Position numbers and translations under genes: made by a program
Notes under the pieces: model-generated
Told to the model about the DNA's origin: nothing
Databases searched by the model: none
Seen by the model: only the letters and a program-made list of their open reading frames with translations
Shown: positions 32,397 through 44,589 of the stretch, one piece after another
Layout of the letters: the number at the start of each line of letters is the position of its first letter
How positions within the stretch are numbered: the stretch's first letter is position 1
NCBI RefSeq assembly: GCF_042477335.2
Contig: NC_091247.1
Span: forward strand, 13,369,001 to 13,433,000
DNA: 64,000 bases
Source of the DNA: Ovis canadensis
Taxonomy: Eukaryota > Chordata > Mammalia > Artiodactyla > Bovidae
Direction of reading: 5' to 3'

Positions 32397-33771
32397 CTCT
32401 TGTAGGTCAGTAGATATGACTCAAAGGGTCATGGATGTTGGGTTACACCCACTTCTTTACACATGCAACTACTAACCATGGAGACTTTATGATGATTCAC
32501 GAATAGGCTCCAGGTCTACCAAAATCTTGGCTTCCAGTTTTCATATATCTGCAACTCTCCTTCTGCCTTCCTCTTCTCCAGGAAACTGCAATTTTTCATT
32601 GCTCCAAATGCTGTTGAAACCTTTGTTTTCCACGAAATTTCCTAGAACATACATCTGTTCGATAACTTTTGATTCTCTTAATATAATTTGAGTTTCAACG
32701 TAATTTCTGTAATGAACTAGCTTTTTTAAAATCGTTGCAGTAATTAAAGAGACGGTGACAATAGAGACTTAAAAAACTGAAATTTCCACCAAGCGAGGAG
32801 TGTGTCTATTGCAACAGTTATACAGAGATTGTGCCTCTTCCTTCTTCCATATTTTTGACAGCAGAATGTTCTAGGCTCTGTAGTGAACAAAAACCCAACT
32901 CTTATGCATGTTAACTATCATTATTGTGGTAATCATTCTGTAATAAAAAACATCTATCAAATCATAGTGTTGGACACCTTAAACAGTGTCATATGTCCAT
33001 TATATCTCAATAAAGCTGGAATAAATAAATAACACTTGTCAAGAGGATAAATGAATAGAAAGACAGACACATGAATAGTAAGTGGAGGAGACAAAATCCA
33101 AAGTCAGGAGCTTCTGTCTCTACATTATTTATTCTTGATATGTAGACGAAAGTTTAAAAATAAATTCACCACAAAGGAAAAGGACCCATGGGTACTGCAT
33201 GAGGCAGCAGCTTATTTTGAGCGTGGTAGCCAAATGTACCTTTTTTTTTTTTCCATACCTTCTTTCCTATAACTTTACTGTGGATAATGTTTACCAAAAT
33301 ACACAATATTTTCTGAATAAAATTCAAAAGTTAATTTTCTCTTCAATTTTCATGCCAAGGAGCAGTTTTTCCCTCATTTAGTAAAGGAAGAACCTGAGGC
33401 TTCAAAAGGCTAAGTAACTTTTTAAATGTAACAACTAACAGAAAAGGGCAGTATTCTAATAAATATCTATTTTCCTCAACACTAAACTTCAAACAGTGCT
33501 CTGAGACTAAAATTTGAAAACACATGCATTTTTATCCAACACCATTTGCTACGTATGACAATATCCTTTGCATGGCTCTGGGTTTTAAACATACATAAAT
33601 GTTAACTGCATACCACATGGAAAAATGTCTAGTCCACATGCCAACCCAGATACTGGAAAGCACAGACACTGAAAGCACATAGATCTACCAGTGCATTCCC
33701 TGAAAGCGTTAACCTTCCAATATATTAACCTATGACCTGCCAGGATCTAGAATACACCTTGGTCCACATTT

Positions 33772-33832
33772 GAATGTTGATGTATGGCAAAACCAATACA
33801 ATATTGTAAAGTAATTAGCCTCCAATTCAAAC
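33772..33832 (+). mobile_element. Short bovine L1 3' tail
   Basis: ATGTTGATGTATGGCAAAAC to GTAATTAGCCTCCAATTCAA. Empty at the sister site near 27030. Confidence 0.8.
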
Positions 33833-35344
33833 AAATAAATATTCACCCCAATGAGTAGTTGTCCATCCTTGATAAAGCATATCAGTTGGGGAAACTGAAA
33901 CAGGCCCATGAAATAGTGCACTGAGGTTCAGAAGATCTGAGATTAGTCCCAACATCTGAACAGGAAATCTCAAAGGTCCCATGTCCCCTTGGAGTCAGCA
34001 GTGCTGGCTGTGATTACCATTCTGCTTTCTCTGCCTACAGAGATCCCAGGACAAACTCTCCAGAGAGGTCATCACACCTCAACTCCCTCAGCCTAACAAG
34101 CACCCCAGAGGCCAGCAGAGCAGACCTCAGACTCATGAGAAGCTGACTGGGCTTCCTCAATCAGGAGAGTCCTCCCACTTGAGTCAGAGCATCTCTGCCT
34201 TCTGAGATCTGGAGCTGGCAGAAGCAATAGTGAGCTAGGGACCAAGTGTTAGGAAAGAAGTGGGGGTTGAGGTCAGGGAAGGGAAACATGTTACCCCTTT
34301 GGAGTAGTATATCATATCCTCCTCTATCCCTGCTTGTCTCCTTGTCGATCAGTCCAGAAGTTCATGGAAGACTTATGAGGAAGCTGAACTTTGGCTGAGA
34401 AGCAGACTTGATCTGATTAACAGACGTGGTGCACATCATCTTCTGCAGTGGCTGGGAAGGAAACAAAAGCATCAGGATGTGTAGGTGAGCTTCAGAAGCT
34501 GGCCACTCCCTTGGCTACTCCAGCCCAGTTTGTACCTTACTCTTTTCCAATATTTCCAAATATTTCATGGTTTGAGAAGTCATAGGTCCAGGGAGGTAAA
34601 ACTCCCTTCTGGAATTTGGTTTTAAGTCCATCCATTTGGACTTCTAGGCCATATATACCATTTGTTTTTATGGAAACAAAACCTCAGCAGTAGAAAGAGA
34701 AAAAAAAAAAAGATTGAAGTCTCAGCCTGATCCACTCACCCTCTGCTTTTAGAATATTCAAGTCAAAAACTTTCCTCCTCTTTTCTTGTCTTCAACCTGG
34801 GTGCTCCTCACTTCTCTGACCTACAGCAACCAATCCCATTAATTCACCAGATCTCCACTAATTTTTGTATTGCACATTCCCCAGGCAGCCCTTTCACAAA
34901 TGACTCACTTTTGAATATTGATCTGTGTGTGATGTACTGCTTTACAGACATAGTGTCTCCCTTGTTATTCATAAAACATCAGGAACCAGCTTGTGAGCAG
35001 GTGATGCAGGATGAATCAAACCCCTCACTTTTTGTCTTCACCAGAGGACACTGTCCACTGCACGACACCAGCTCCACACACCAGACATGCCCCAGTCATA
35101 CATGGCCAATTTTTTCCACCCGATTTGGCTAGTTAATCATGGATATTCTTATTTTCAAATTACACTACAACACAGAAAGATAGGCCACCTCTCTAGCAAA
35201 TACAAGGATAAATTCTGAATATGGGAGAAGAAAGTGTGTCAGATAAGGAGGATAGAAGGGCAAACTGTGTAGGAAATTGTCAAAACAATTAAAATGGTGC
35301 CTATGTTGATTGTTATAGACAATTTACATATCAAACCTAGAGGA

Positions 35345-35795
35345 GGGGTGGCATAATACTGCAGAGCATAAACTTACAGTGAGCCAGCTTGGAGTTCAAA
35401 TACTGATTGCTCTTCACATCCTTGAAAGTGAAAATGAAAGTCACTCAGTCATGTCTGACTCTTTGCAACCCCATGGACTGTACAGTCCATGGAATTCTCT
35501 AGGCCAGAATACTGGAGTGGGTAGACTTTCCCTTCTCCAGAGGATCTTCCCAATCCAGAGATTGAACCCAGGTCTCCCACATTGCAGGTGGATTCTTTAC
35601 CAACTGAGCTATCAGGGGAGCCTTAATGTCCTTAGTGAACTTCAGCAAACCACTTCAACGCTGTAAGCCTCAGTCTCTTAAAATGCTTCATAATTCCTTA
35701 GGATTTAGTAGGTTAGTTAATATAAACTTGGTACATAATACTTACTCACAAATATTGGTCATTATTATTAACTTTAATTACCAATTAATCCAATT
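35345..35795 (+). mobile_element. MIR SINE split by a Bov-tA
   Basis: Sister of the MIR at 28570. The halves are 35345-35423 and 35626-35795, separated by a later Bov-tA. Confidence 0.8.
35424..35623 (-). mobile_element. Bov-tA SINE inside MIR
   Basis: Reverse Bov-tA (GTCACTCAGTCATGTCTGAC, CCAGAATACTGGAGTGGGTA, CAACTGAGCTATCAGGGGAG). Absent at the sister site near 28645. ATCCTT/GTCCTT at its edges is a short imperfect target-site duplication. Confidence 0.92.
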
Positions 35796-36185
35796 ATTCA
35801 ATGCATAAACAAATATTCCTTCCATTAAAAACTTGCAAAATCCTGAAATTAGTCAGACAATTTGGCAGTGAGAGATGTGATACTTTATGTACATAAATTA
35901 ATTGATTTTGAGAACATCAAGAAATAGAAGATAAAGCAAGGCAACACAGGGACTGATGAGGATCAAGAGCTTCTCCTGCATGCTGACAATATGCTTGTCT
36001 CTCTTCTAAGTGTTTTCACGCGTTATTTCACTAAATCTTCATGAGAATGTGAATATTTGAGTCCAATGTTATACATGAAGTATTTTAAGTTTAAAGATGT
36101 TTGATAACTTAGAATAAGAGCAGTTAATTGTAAATGAAGCAACATATTAATTTAACAATGTTAAATAAATTAATATATAAGAGTT

Positions 36186-36413
36186 TAAGGGCTTCCCAGG
36201 TTTTGCTAGTGGTAAAGGATCTGCCTGTGAGTGCAGGAGGTGTAAGAGACGTGGATTTAATCCCTGGGAAGATCTCCCAGAGAAGGGAATAGCACCTCAC
36301 TCCAATATTCTTGCCTGGAAAATTCCATGGGTAGAGGAGCCTGGCCGGCTGTAGTCCATGGGGCCTCAATGAGTTGGACATGACTGAACAACTGAGCACA
36401 CACACGCGCATAA
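36186..36413 (+). mobile_element. Bov-tA SINE, duplicated copy
   Basis: Same insertion as 29219-29446, carried by the unit duplication (GGCTTCCCAGGTTTTGCTAG head, GACATGACTGAACAACTGAG end, CA-rich tail). Confidence 0.92.
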
Positions 36414-36419
36414 GGCTTT

Positions 36420-36800
36420 AAAATGCCTTAAAGTTCCAGTGCAATATGTCCATTTAAAATGTACTAGAGAATGCACTGCCTCTGAAAATTAGTTTAAACA
36501 CTTTAATGATATAAGTATATTCATTGTAGGGATTTTTGTGGTAACCAAGAATTTATAAATAACCAATGTCTCAAAATGTTTGAAACTTCTGATGTAATAT
36601 GTAATTCACATAGTATGGATGAATATGCTGGCTCTAAAAAATTTCTTTAAAGAACATTTGCTGATGTAAGATCTATCATTATAGAGTATTTTGTAGTAGC
36701 AAGAAAGAGAGGCAATTTTAATGTCCATTATTAGGTAACTGGGTATGACTGCAAAACACATACTTACATGTTTCTCAAAGATATCTTTGAATAAATATGT
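36420..36800 (+). other. Degenerate L1-like DNA shared with the OR-5 unit
   Basis: Matches about 53915-54200 (CAATGTCTCAAAATGTTTGA, then TGTAAGATCTATCATTATAG). Word order resembles old L1M 3' ends. No gene. Confidence 0.45.
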
Positions 36801-37204
36801 GAGAGAAGAAATTTTAAAACATGAATTGAATAGTTAACAACGGATGCCCTTCTGTACAAACGTGGTTTAGGACAGGGGATTAATGAAAGGAAAAACGATT
36901 TACAAAAGAGGGGAGACTTGCACAGACTGATGACGGCATGCCGTGATCTAAGGAGGGTGAACCTCTCATTCTGTGTCCAGACAAGGAAAGAAACAGTGTT
37001 GAACTGGGTTCAACATTCCTCTCAGATATTCCCCACTGATTATTTTGGCAAATGCTTATTTCTATTGAAGACATGCAAAGATAAAGTTTAATTTTATAAC
37101 AACTGAATTTGCTTTGATAAAGAATGAGGGTCCTATGACTTCAGTATCTAAAATACTCCCCACCCCCAATGATCTCTTACATTATTAATACCCTATGTTT
37201 TAAC

Positions 37205-37615
37205 AAATGTATCATTATTTGATATTATATTACATACACTGTTTGTAATAATCTGATCTATCAGCCAAGCTACATGAATTACATAAAGGCAAGAATTTCT
37301 GTTCTATTGCTGTATTCCCAGCAATAGGAACTTCCTAGATTTCCCAGACTAGGAACTAAGGAACTTGAATTAGAGGTTTCTAAAGGAAAACTCTTCTTCT
37401 GTTCCTCCTGGTTTCAACATAAGACACTTATGATAACATGGATTTGGGAACAGAGGACCACATCAAAGACCACGAGGGTAACAAGCTTTCCCAGCACAGC
37501 TGCCAATAGCGACCAAACAGAGGAAACAAAGACTTGCTGGGTCCTTGTGATTTGGGCTATGGAACTGGAGCATGATAAATAACAAACCTTCTTGTATCTA
37601 ACTAGACCCAAGTCA
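37205..37615 (+). promoter_or_regulatory. 5' flank of OR-4 with a candidate splice acceptor
   Basis: Same flank type as OR-3, OR-5 and OR-6. AG at 37604-37605 is 10 bases before the ATG. Confidence 0.4.
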
Positions 37616-38547
37616 ATGGAAAGGCTCAACCAAACCAGCAGTGTTTCTGAGTTCATCCTCTTGGGACTCTCCTCCCGGCCTGAGGACCAGAAGCCACTCT
37701 TCATCCTCTTCCTCATCATATACCTGGTCACCATAACAGGGAACCTGCTCATCATCCTGGCCATCCGCTCTGACCCCCAACTGCACACCCCCATGTATGT
37801 CTTCTTGAGTGTCCTGTCTTTCACTGACATTTGGTATACAACAACCATTGTCCCCAGGATGCTAGTGAACTTCTTGTCAGAGAAGAAGACCATCTCCTAT
37901 GCTGGGTGTCTGACCCAGATGTATTTCATATATGCTCTGGGCAACACTGATAATTGCCTTCTGGCAGCCATGGCCTATGACCGCTATGTGGCCATCTGTG
38001 ATCCCTTCCACTATGTCACCACCATGAGCCACCACCGCTGTGTCCTGCTAGTGGCCATCTCTTGCTCATTGCCTCACCTCCACTCACTCCTACACATACT
38101 TCTGCTGAATCAGCTCACCTTCTGTGACTCCAATGTTGTCCACCACTTCCTCTGTGACATCAACCCTCTGCTGAAATTGTCCTGCTCCTCCATATTTGTC
38201 AATGATCTCACAATAAAGACAGAAGGGCTGGTGTTTTGGGTGACACCCTTCCTATGCATTGTTTTCTCATATGTGCGAATCCTCATAGCAGTTCTCAGGA
38301 TCCCCTCAACTGCTGGGAAATGCAAAGCCTTCTCCACCTGTGGCTCCCACTTTACTGTGGTGATTCTGTTTTATGGAAGCATCTTTTATGTCTATTTACA
38401 GCCTTGTCCAGCTACACTGTTCAGGACCGAGTGGCAACAATTGTCTACACAGTTCTGTCCTCCATGCTCAACCCTTTCATTTACAGTCTGAGAAACAAAG
38501 ACATGAAGAGGGGCCTGGGGAAGCTGATGGGCAGGAGGAAATCCTAG
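37616..38547 (+). pseudogene. OR1L: Olfactory receptor OR-4, OR1L type, one-base deletion before TM7
   Basis: Full receptor sequence with all family marks. It is 932 rather than 933 bases long: the CCC of TACAGCCCTTG in the other copies is CC here, near 38403. The frame shifts after YLQP and ends at 38491 with an unrelated tail, so TM7 and [11 protein letters not shown] are lost, although they are present in the next frame up to 38547. The rest is open from 37616 (an upstream in-frame ATG at 37592 has no counterpart in the other copies). PMYFFL is PMYVFL. DIWYTT in TM2/TM3 matches OR-1 and not OR-3. As the only break is one base in a short C-run, a polymorphism or assembly error is possible. 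Confidence 0.9.
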
Positions 38548-38617
38548 CCTTTTGGGGATATGTTCATGGGTTTCTCTGAGGCTCTAGATGCTGTTTCTGC
38601 TAGTTCCTGATACACAT

Positions 38618-38623
38618 AATAAA
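38618..38623 (+). promoter_or_regulatory. Candidate polyadenylation signal of OR-4
   Basis: AATAAA about 70 bases past the ancestral stop, equivalent to 32391-32396. Confidence 0.4.
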
Positions 38624-40086
38624 CTCTTGTTGGTCAGTAGAAATGACTCACATGTGTCACGGATGTTGGATTGTGTCCATTTCTTTACACATGCAACTAT
38701 TAACCATGGAGACTTTATGATGATTCAGGAATAGGCTCCAGGTCTACCAAAGTCTTGGCTTCCAGTTTTCATGTATGAGCATCTCTCTTCCTGTCTTCCT
38801 CTTCTCCAGGAAACCACATCATTTTCATTGCTCCAAATGCTAGAAACCTTTGTTTCCCACAAAATTTCCTAGAACTTAACATATATCTGTTCAATAACTT
38901 TTGATTCCCTTAATATAATTTGCCTCTCATTGTAGTTTCTGTAATAAACTAGCTTTCTGAAAGTCATTGCAATTATTCAGAGAAGGAGAAGCAGAGAGAG
39001 AGTGACAGGATTGAGACTCTTAAGAAACTGAAACTTCCACCAAGCGAGGAGTGTGTCTAGTGCAACAGTTATCCAGGGATTGTGCCTCTTCCTTCTTCCA
39101 TATTTTTGACAGCACAACGTTCTAGGCTCTGTAGTGAACAAAAGCCCAGCTCTTAGCCCCGCTTAGCCAGGTGACCTAGTAGTTCAGCACACAACTGCCC
39201 TGATTATCAGGCCAGTATGCATGAGGCTGAGTTTCTTCTGGGTCTCTACCCTGGTCATCTGGTGCCTCAAATATGCCTCAAGGCACGGGTCTTGTTCCCT
39301 CTCTTAGCTTTAGTTCCCCTTAGAGATTCCCGTATTGCCACCATCATAATCATCCAGATCTGTCTGCTTCCCAGAGAAAGTACATACATTAATTCTATGT
39401 ACTTAGAATTAATGACTCCAAGGAGAGTATAAAAACTCATATGTGAACATTAAAGGCAGATATAACTAGGAACTTCTGGAACCATTCAGAGACATACTGA
39501 GTGCTCTGAGAAGTAGAGTCATCTAGGCAAGGACTTTATACTGTTCACGTCTGTTTCTTCCTTTATTCTCTATTATTACTCAGTGATTTTATACTTTATT
39601 TTATATCTGAGTATTTTATCATTTATTACTCTTCTATGTTCTTCCTGGAGCTATTATTCAATAGGTCTCACGTAGGCCTGTGAATCTTCCTTTAAGGAGC
39701 ACCCCATAGAAAAGACTAACCTAGTCTTTATGTGAGAAGCTGCATGATTGAAAATTCCCAACCACTCCCTATGTCCCATTATTTGTATTTCTGGACTCAT
39801 GCCTTCAGTAATGCTATATCAAGTGTATAATCTACATGTATACAGATATTCACTGATTGCATTTTTCATAATAGAAAAAATTAGAAAAATTAAAAATTAT
39901 CTAAATGCCCATCAATAGAGAAATAGATAAATAGTGGTTCAATTTTTCCATAGAGAGAAATAATCTGTAATAGGTATACATAAGGAGGTATATCTCTAGG
40001 ACTGACCTGAAAAGCCATTACGAATATAAACGAAAATGTCTATGAGTAAACCTGTTAGGGTTTAAAAAAAAAAAAGTATTTATATC

Positions 40087-40168
40087 TGTGTGTGTGTGGG
40101 GGGGGTGGGTGGGTATATTTTTGTGTATCTGGTGAGATTATATGCCCAGTAAGAAAACATACACCCTT

Positions 40169-40206
<38 letters not shown>

Positions 40207-40209
40207 ATA
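40087..40209. repeat. TG/G-rich tract and (CA)n microsatellite
   Basis: A short TG run passing into GGGGGGGTGGGTGGG (to about 40113), then pure (AC)n at 40171-40200. This is the empty counterpart of the place where the long BovB entered copy 1. Confidence 0.9.
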
Positions 40210-40639
40210 ACACACACACCGTTATACAAAAGACTAGAAGGAAACAATGTGTGCTTTCAAGTCTGCACATATTTTTAACATCAGAATTTTTAAACAGGGA
40301 CATATTTTTTTAATAAATAAACACCAATTGTTAAGAGTAGTGTAAAATCTATTGCTCTGTTGTTTGTCATCATTGAGTCTTGTTTTGTTTAAATAGCAAT
40401 AATATCGCATCATGATAGGGAAGAGCTGCTATAAAAGAGGTCGGATCACCAATGGGACCCTCCGTTGAATATCCTAATTCTCATTTTGATGAGCTAGATA
40501 AGGAGGAAACACTTAATGCATGAAACAATCACACTTCTATACAACATAGGGTTTTTGCTATCAACACTTTGGGTTTGGAAGAGAAAATCCTGATCTTTAC
40601 ATTTTTCTCCAAGACTGGGCATGGCCATGGAGCTATGGC

Positions 40640-40745
40640 TATGTCCCTCGAGTCAGTCTGAGTGAGGTCCAAGAATTTTCATTTCTAACAAGCCCTCAGG
40701 TGATGCCACATACTGATTAATAAAAATACTTTGAGAATCACTAGT
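40640..40745 (+). mobile_element. MER5-type DNA transposon remnant
   Basis: Sister of 9600 and 24080: TTTTCATTTCTAACAAGCCC, AGGTGATGCCACATACTG, then GAGAATCACTAGTCTGG. Confidence 0.6.
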
Positions 40746-41835
40746 CTGGTAGATATCAAGACCCACTCTAGACCTATTGTAATGCAGGCTATTTGGATAT
40801 TGATGAAAGACTAGGCAAACAAGACAGCTGCTATAAAACAGAGAGCCCAGAAACACACACACCCTGCCCCTGTTGGTATACACTTGACACGAATGAGGCG
40901 TATTTTTTTCTGGAATGCAGCTTAAGACAGTCGGAAAATCACATGCAAAAGTGAAACTGGATTCTTACCACATACCATATGCAAAAATTTACTCCTGATG
41001 AATTACAAACTTACATATGAAAACCAAAACCTAAAAATGTTTAGAAAGTAATATAGGAGAATATCTTTTTCTCCTTAAGATAGAAAAATATTTCTTTAAT
41101 AAGAAACAGAAAGTAAGCACTAACCATAAAAGAAAATTGTAGATTAGACTGTGTCAATGTCAAAGACATCATAGCAGAAAAAGACAAATAACAAAATAGT
41201 AAAAGGTATTTGAAATTCATAAAACCAATTAAAACATCCAGATTAAGAGTACATAAAGATCCCTAGAAATCAGTAAGAAAAACAGGCAAAGCTGGGGGCT
41301 GAGGGAGATGAGGGTCTAGGGAAAAAAATTAAATAAACATGTCACAAAAGAGAAGAAAATCTAAATGACCAATAATCATATGAAAATATGATGTGCTACA
41401 TTAATAATCAGAGAAATTCAAATTAAATCACAACAGGAAGCCATTGCACACCAACAGATAACAAAAATTAGAATTCTGAGGATAAATGTGAAAAGTTTAA
41501 GAAAATATGAAGCAATATAAAATTATGCTGTTAGTAGCAATATAAATTGGTACAGTCACTTTAGGAAACAATCTGCTATCATCTATATAGTTCAAGTAAA
41601 GATACAGCAAAGTGATTAGGTTTATTTTAACAAGACTGTGCTGTACATTTGAAAATTGTTATGACAGTAGATTTTAAAAGTTGTCACTACAAAACTCAAA
41701 ACTATGGATATGTTAACCAACTTTATTGTGGTCATCATTTTGCAATAAATACATCTGTCAAATCACTGTGTTGTACACATTAAACAATGTTCTGTGTCCA
41801 TTATTTCTCAATAAACTGTAAATAAATAGTATTTG
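40746..41835 (+). mobile_element. Old L1M element, uninterrupted copy
   Basis: ORF2-like wording (ACCACATACCATATGCAAAA, TTAATAATCAGAGAAATTCA) and 3' end TTATTTCTCAATAAACTG. It is too decayed for long frames. Confidence 0.72.
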
Positions 41836-44049
41836 TCAAGAGATTAAATTAATAGAAAGAAAGACAGACATCTGAATAGTAATTAGAAGATGGAGAACCC
41901 AAACCCAGGACTTTCTGTCTCTATAGCATTTACTCTTAATATGTAGATAAAATTTTTAAATTAAACTCACAGGTAAGGGAAAAGACACACATGTGTTGTA
42001 TGAGGCACTGGCTTATCCTGAGGGCAGTAGCAGAATGTACTTTTTTTTCCCTATATCCTTTCTGTGAATGATATTCACCAAAATACACAAGTATTCTCTG
42101 TATAAAATCCAAAAGGAAATTTTCTCTCTGATTTCAGTGCCAAGAAGAGTTATATCTTCATTTAGCAGAGGAAGGACTTGAGGTTCATAGAGGCTAAGTA
42201 ACTTCTCAAAAGCAACTACTAAAAGGCAAGATCAGCATTCTAACAAGTATCTATTTTCCTCATTGCTGAACCCCAAAGCTCTGAGACTAAATTCTGAAAA
42301 CACATGCATTATTTGATCCAAAGTTCCTTTGCTATATGACAATAACCATTGCCTGACCCTGTGATTTAAGCATATATAAACTTACATTAGCCTAATCCCA
42401 CATACAAAAATGTCTAATCCATGTGTCTCCCCAGACACTAGAAAGCACATTTATACCATTGAACTACCCCTCACTGAATATCCTAAAAATTGCAACCTCT
42501 TCATTTTGACTTGTCTTCCCCAGATCTAGAATACCCCTTGGTTGGCATTCAAATCCCCCCAAATTAAAGTTTTCACCTACATAAATATCTGTCCATCCCT
42601 CATAACTCATAGTTGGGAAAACAGAAGCATGCCCTTGAGATGTCACAGAGAGATTAAGAAGATCAAAGATCAGTCCCAACATCTAAACAGGAAGCCTCAG
42701 GGGACCTCTGTCCCTTTGGAGACAAACCCCCTAGAGAGGTCATCACACCACAACATCCTTAGCCTAATAAGCATCTCAGAGGCCACAGAGCAGACCTCAG
42801 ACTCGTGAGAAGCTGGCTGTGCTGCCACAATCAAGGGAGCCCTCCCACTTGAGTCAGAGCATCTCTGCCTTCTGAGATCTGGAGCTGGGAGAGCAGCAGC
42901 AAGCAAGGGACCAGGCGTTAAGAAAGAAGGGTGGGGGTTGAGGTCAGGGAAGGAAAGCGTGTTACCCCTTTGGAGTAGCATATCAGCTCCTCCTGCATCC
43001 CTTCTTGTCTCCTTGTCAATCAGCCCTGAATTTCATGGGAGACACATGAGGAAGCTGAGGTTTGATTGAGAAGCAGACACGACTTGATGAACGGACATGG
43101 TGTGCACTAGCTTCTGGAGAGGCTGAGAAAGAAGGAAAAGCATCTGGACATAGAGGTGAGCTTCAGAAGCCGGCCACCCACTTGGCTACTCCAGCCCACT
43201 TTGGCACCTTACTTTTTTTTCTCCCAGATACTTTCAAATATCTCATAGATTGAGACATCATGAGGTCCAAGGAGAACGTCCATGTGGCATTTGGTCTTTA
43301 GTTCAACCAGTTTGATCTCTAACCGATTTATACCATTTGTTTTATTGGAAGTAAAACCCCACCAATAGCAGAGAAAGAAAAGAAAACCCATCATATTCAC
43401 AGCCTGATCCACTCACCCTGTGCTGTTAGAACTATTCTTCCTGATTCTCGGATCCAAAATATTCCTCCTTTTTTCTAGTCATCAACCTGTGTGTTCTTCA
43501 CATCTGTGACCTGCAGCACCGAATCCCATTAATTCACTAACTCTCCACTAATTTTTGTATTCCACATTCCCCAGGCAATCCTTCCATAAATACCTCATCT
43601 TTGAATATTGATCAGTGTGTGATACACTGCTTTACAGACGTAGTATCTCAGTTGCTATTCATTAAACATCAAGAATGAGTTTGTGAACAGGTGATGGAGG
43701 ACAAATCAAACTCCCACAATTCAACTTTAGTCCAGGGCACTGTCCACTCCAGGACCCCAGCTCCACTCACTAGACACACAGCGGTCACACATAGCCAAAT
43801 TTTTCCACGTGATTTTGGCCAGTTTATCATGGAGAGTCAAAATCTCAACTTCCTCCATCTCTACTTCACAGAAAGACAGGCTACCTCTTTTGCAACTCCA
43901 AGGATGGATTCTGGTCATGGAGGAAGAAACATTGTCAGTTAAGGGACATAGAAGGGTAATTCATGTAGGAAACTGTCAAAATGAGGAAAACAGTGTTAGT
44001 GCCTGATTGTGATAGACAAGAAATATACCAAAACTGGAGGAGAGGTACG

Positions 44050-44265
44050 TAATGCTTAAGAGCATAAGCTTGGTGTTCGATACCTGATTGCTATTCAACT
44101 CCTTAGTAACCATGAGAAAACTGCTTCACCTCTGTAAACCTTAGTTTCCTGAAACAATGCATGCTTCACAATTTCTTATCATGGGATTTAGTCAAATGCT
44201 TACCATAGGATTCATAGGGAATATGTATTTGTATTTGTAAACACTGGTTGTTTTTGCTTTAACTA
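44050..44265 (+). mobile_element. MIR SINE
   Basis: Sister of 28570: AACCATGAGAAAACTGCTTC, then CACCTCTGTAAACCTTAGTT. Confidence 0.75.
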
Positions 44266-44589
44266 CTGATACACTCAAATCACTAGATGCATGGACAAAT
44301 ATTCCTTCCATAAAATCTTGCAAAATGATATCATGCCATGAGGTAAGGAGGATTAGCTTCCCATTCTGTGCCCAAACAAGGAAAATAGAACAATGTTGAC
44401 CTAGCTTCACCATTCTTCTTAGACTTGCCCTGTTGGTTGTCCCAGCAAACCCTAACCAGTTTCCCAGACATGCAAAGTTAAATCCAATAGGATAACAACT
44501 GAATGTGCTTTAGAAGGAATGATGGTTCTGTGACTTCTGTGCTTCACCATCCACACCCTCCAGCCATCTCTCTTGTCTTATAATACCCT

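Larger units (their letters stand above)
32303..37615 (+). repeat. Tandem OR duplication unit, copy 3 (OR-3 to OR-4), with an internal deletion
   Basis: The 3' flank (32303-32903) follows the other units up to a GTAGTGAACAAAAACCCAAC phrase and then jumps, at about 32903, to the L1M 3' end (TTAACTATCATTATTGTGGT). The 2.5 kb that lies between these points in copy 4 (about 39150-41700) is missing. From there it parallels copy 2 closely to the OR-4 flank. Uncharacterised parts show no gene. Confidence 0.82.

Noticed and set aside
37414-37893. Long reverse-strand frames over the receptor genes (also 384-676, 31384-31647, 44934-45479, 54929-55273)
   Set aside because: They are shadows of the conserved receptor codons. 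They recur in every copy and have no family marks of their own.
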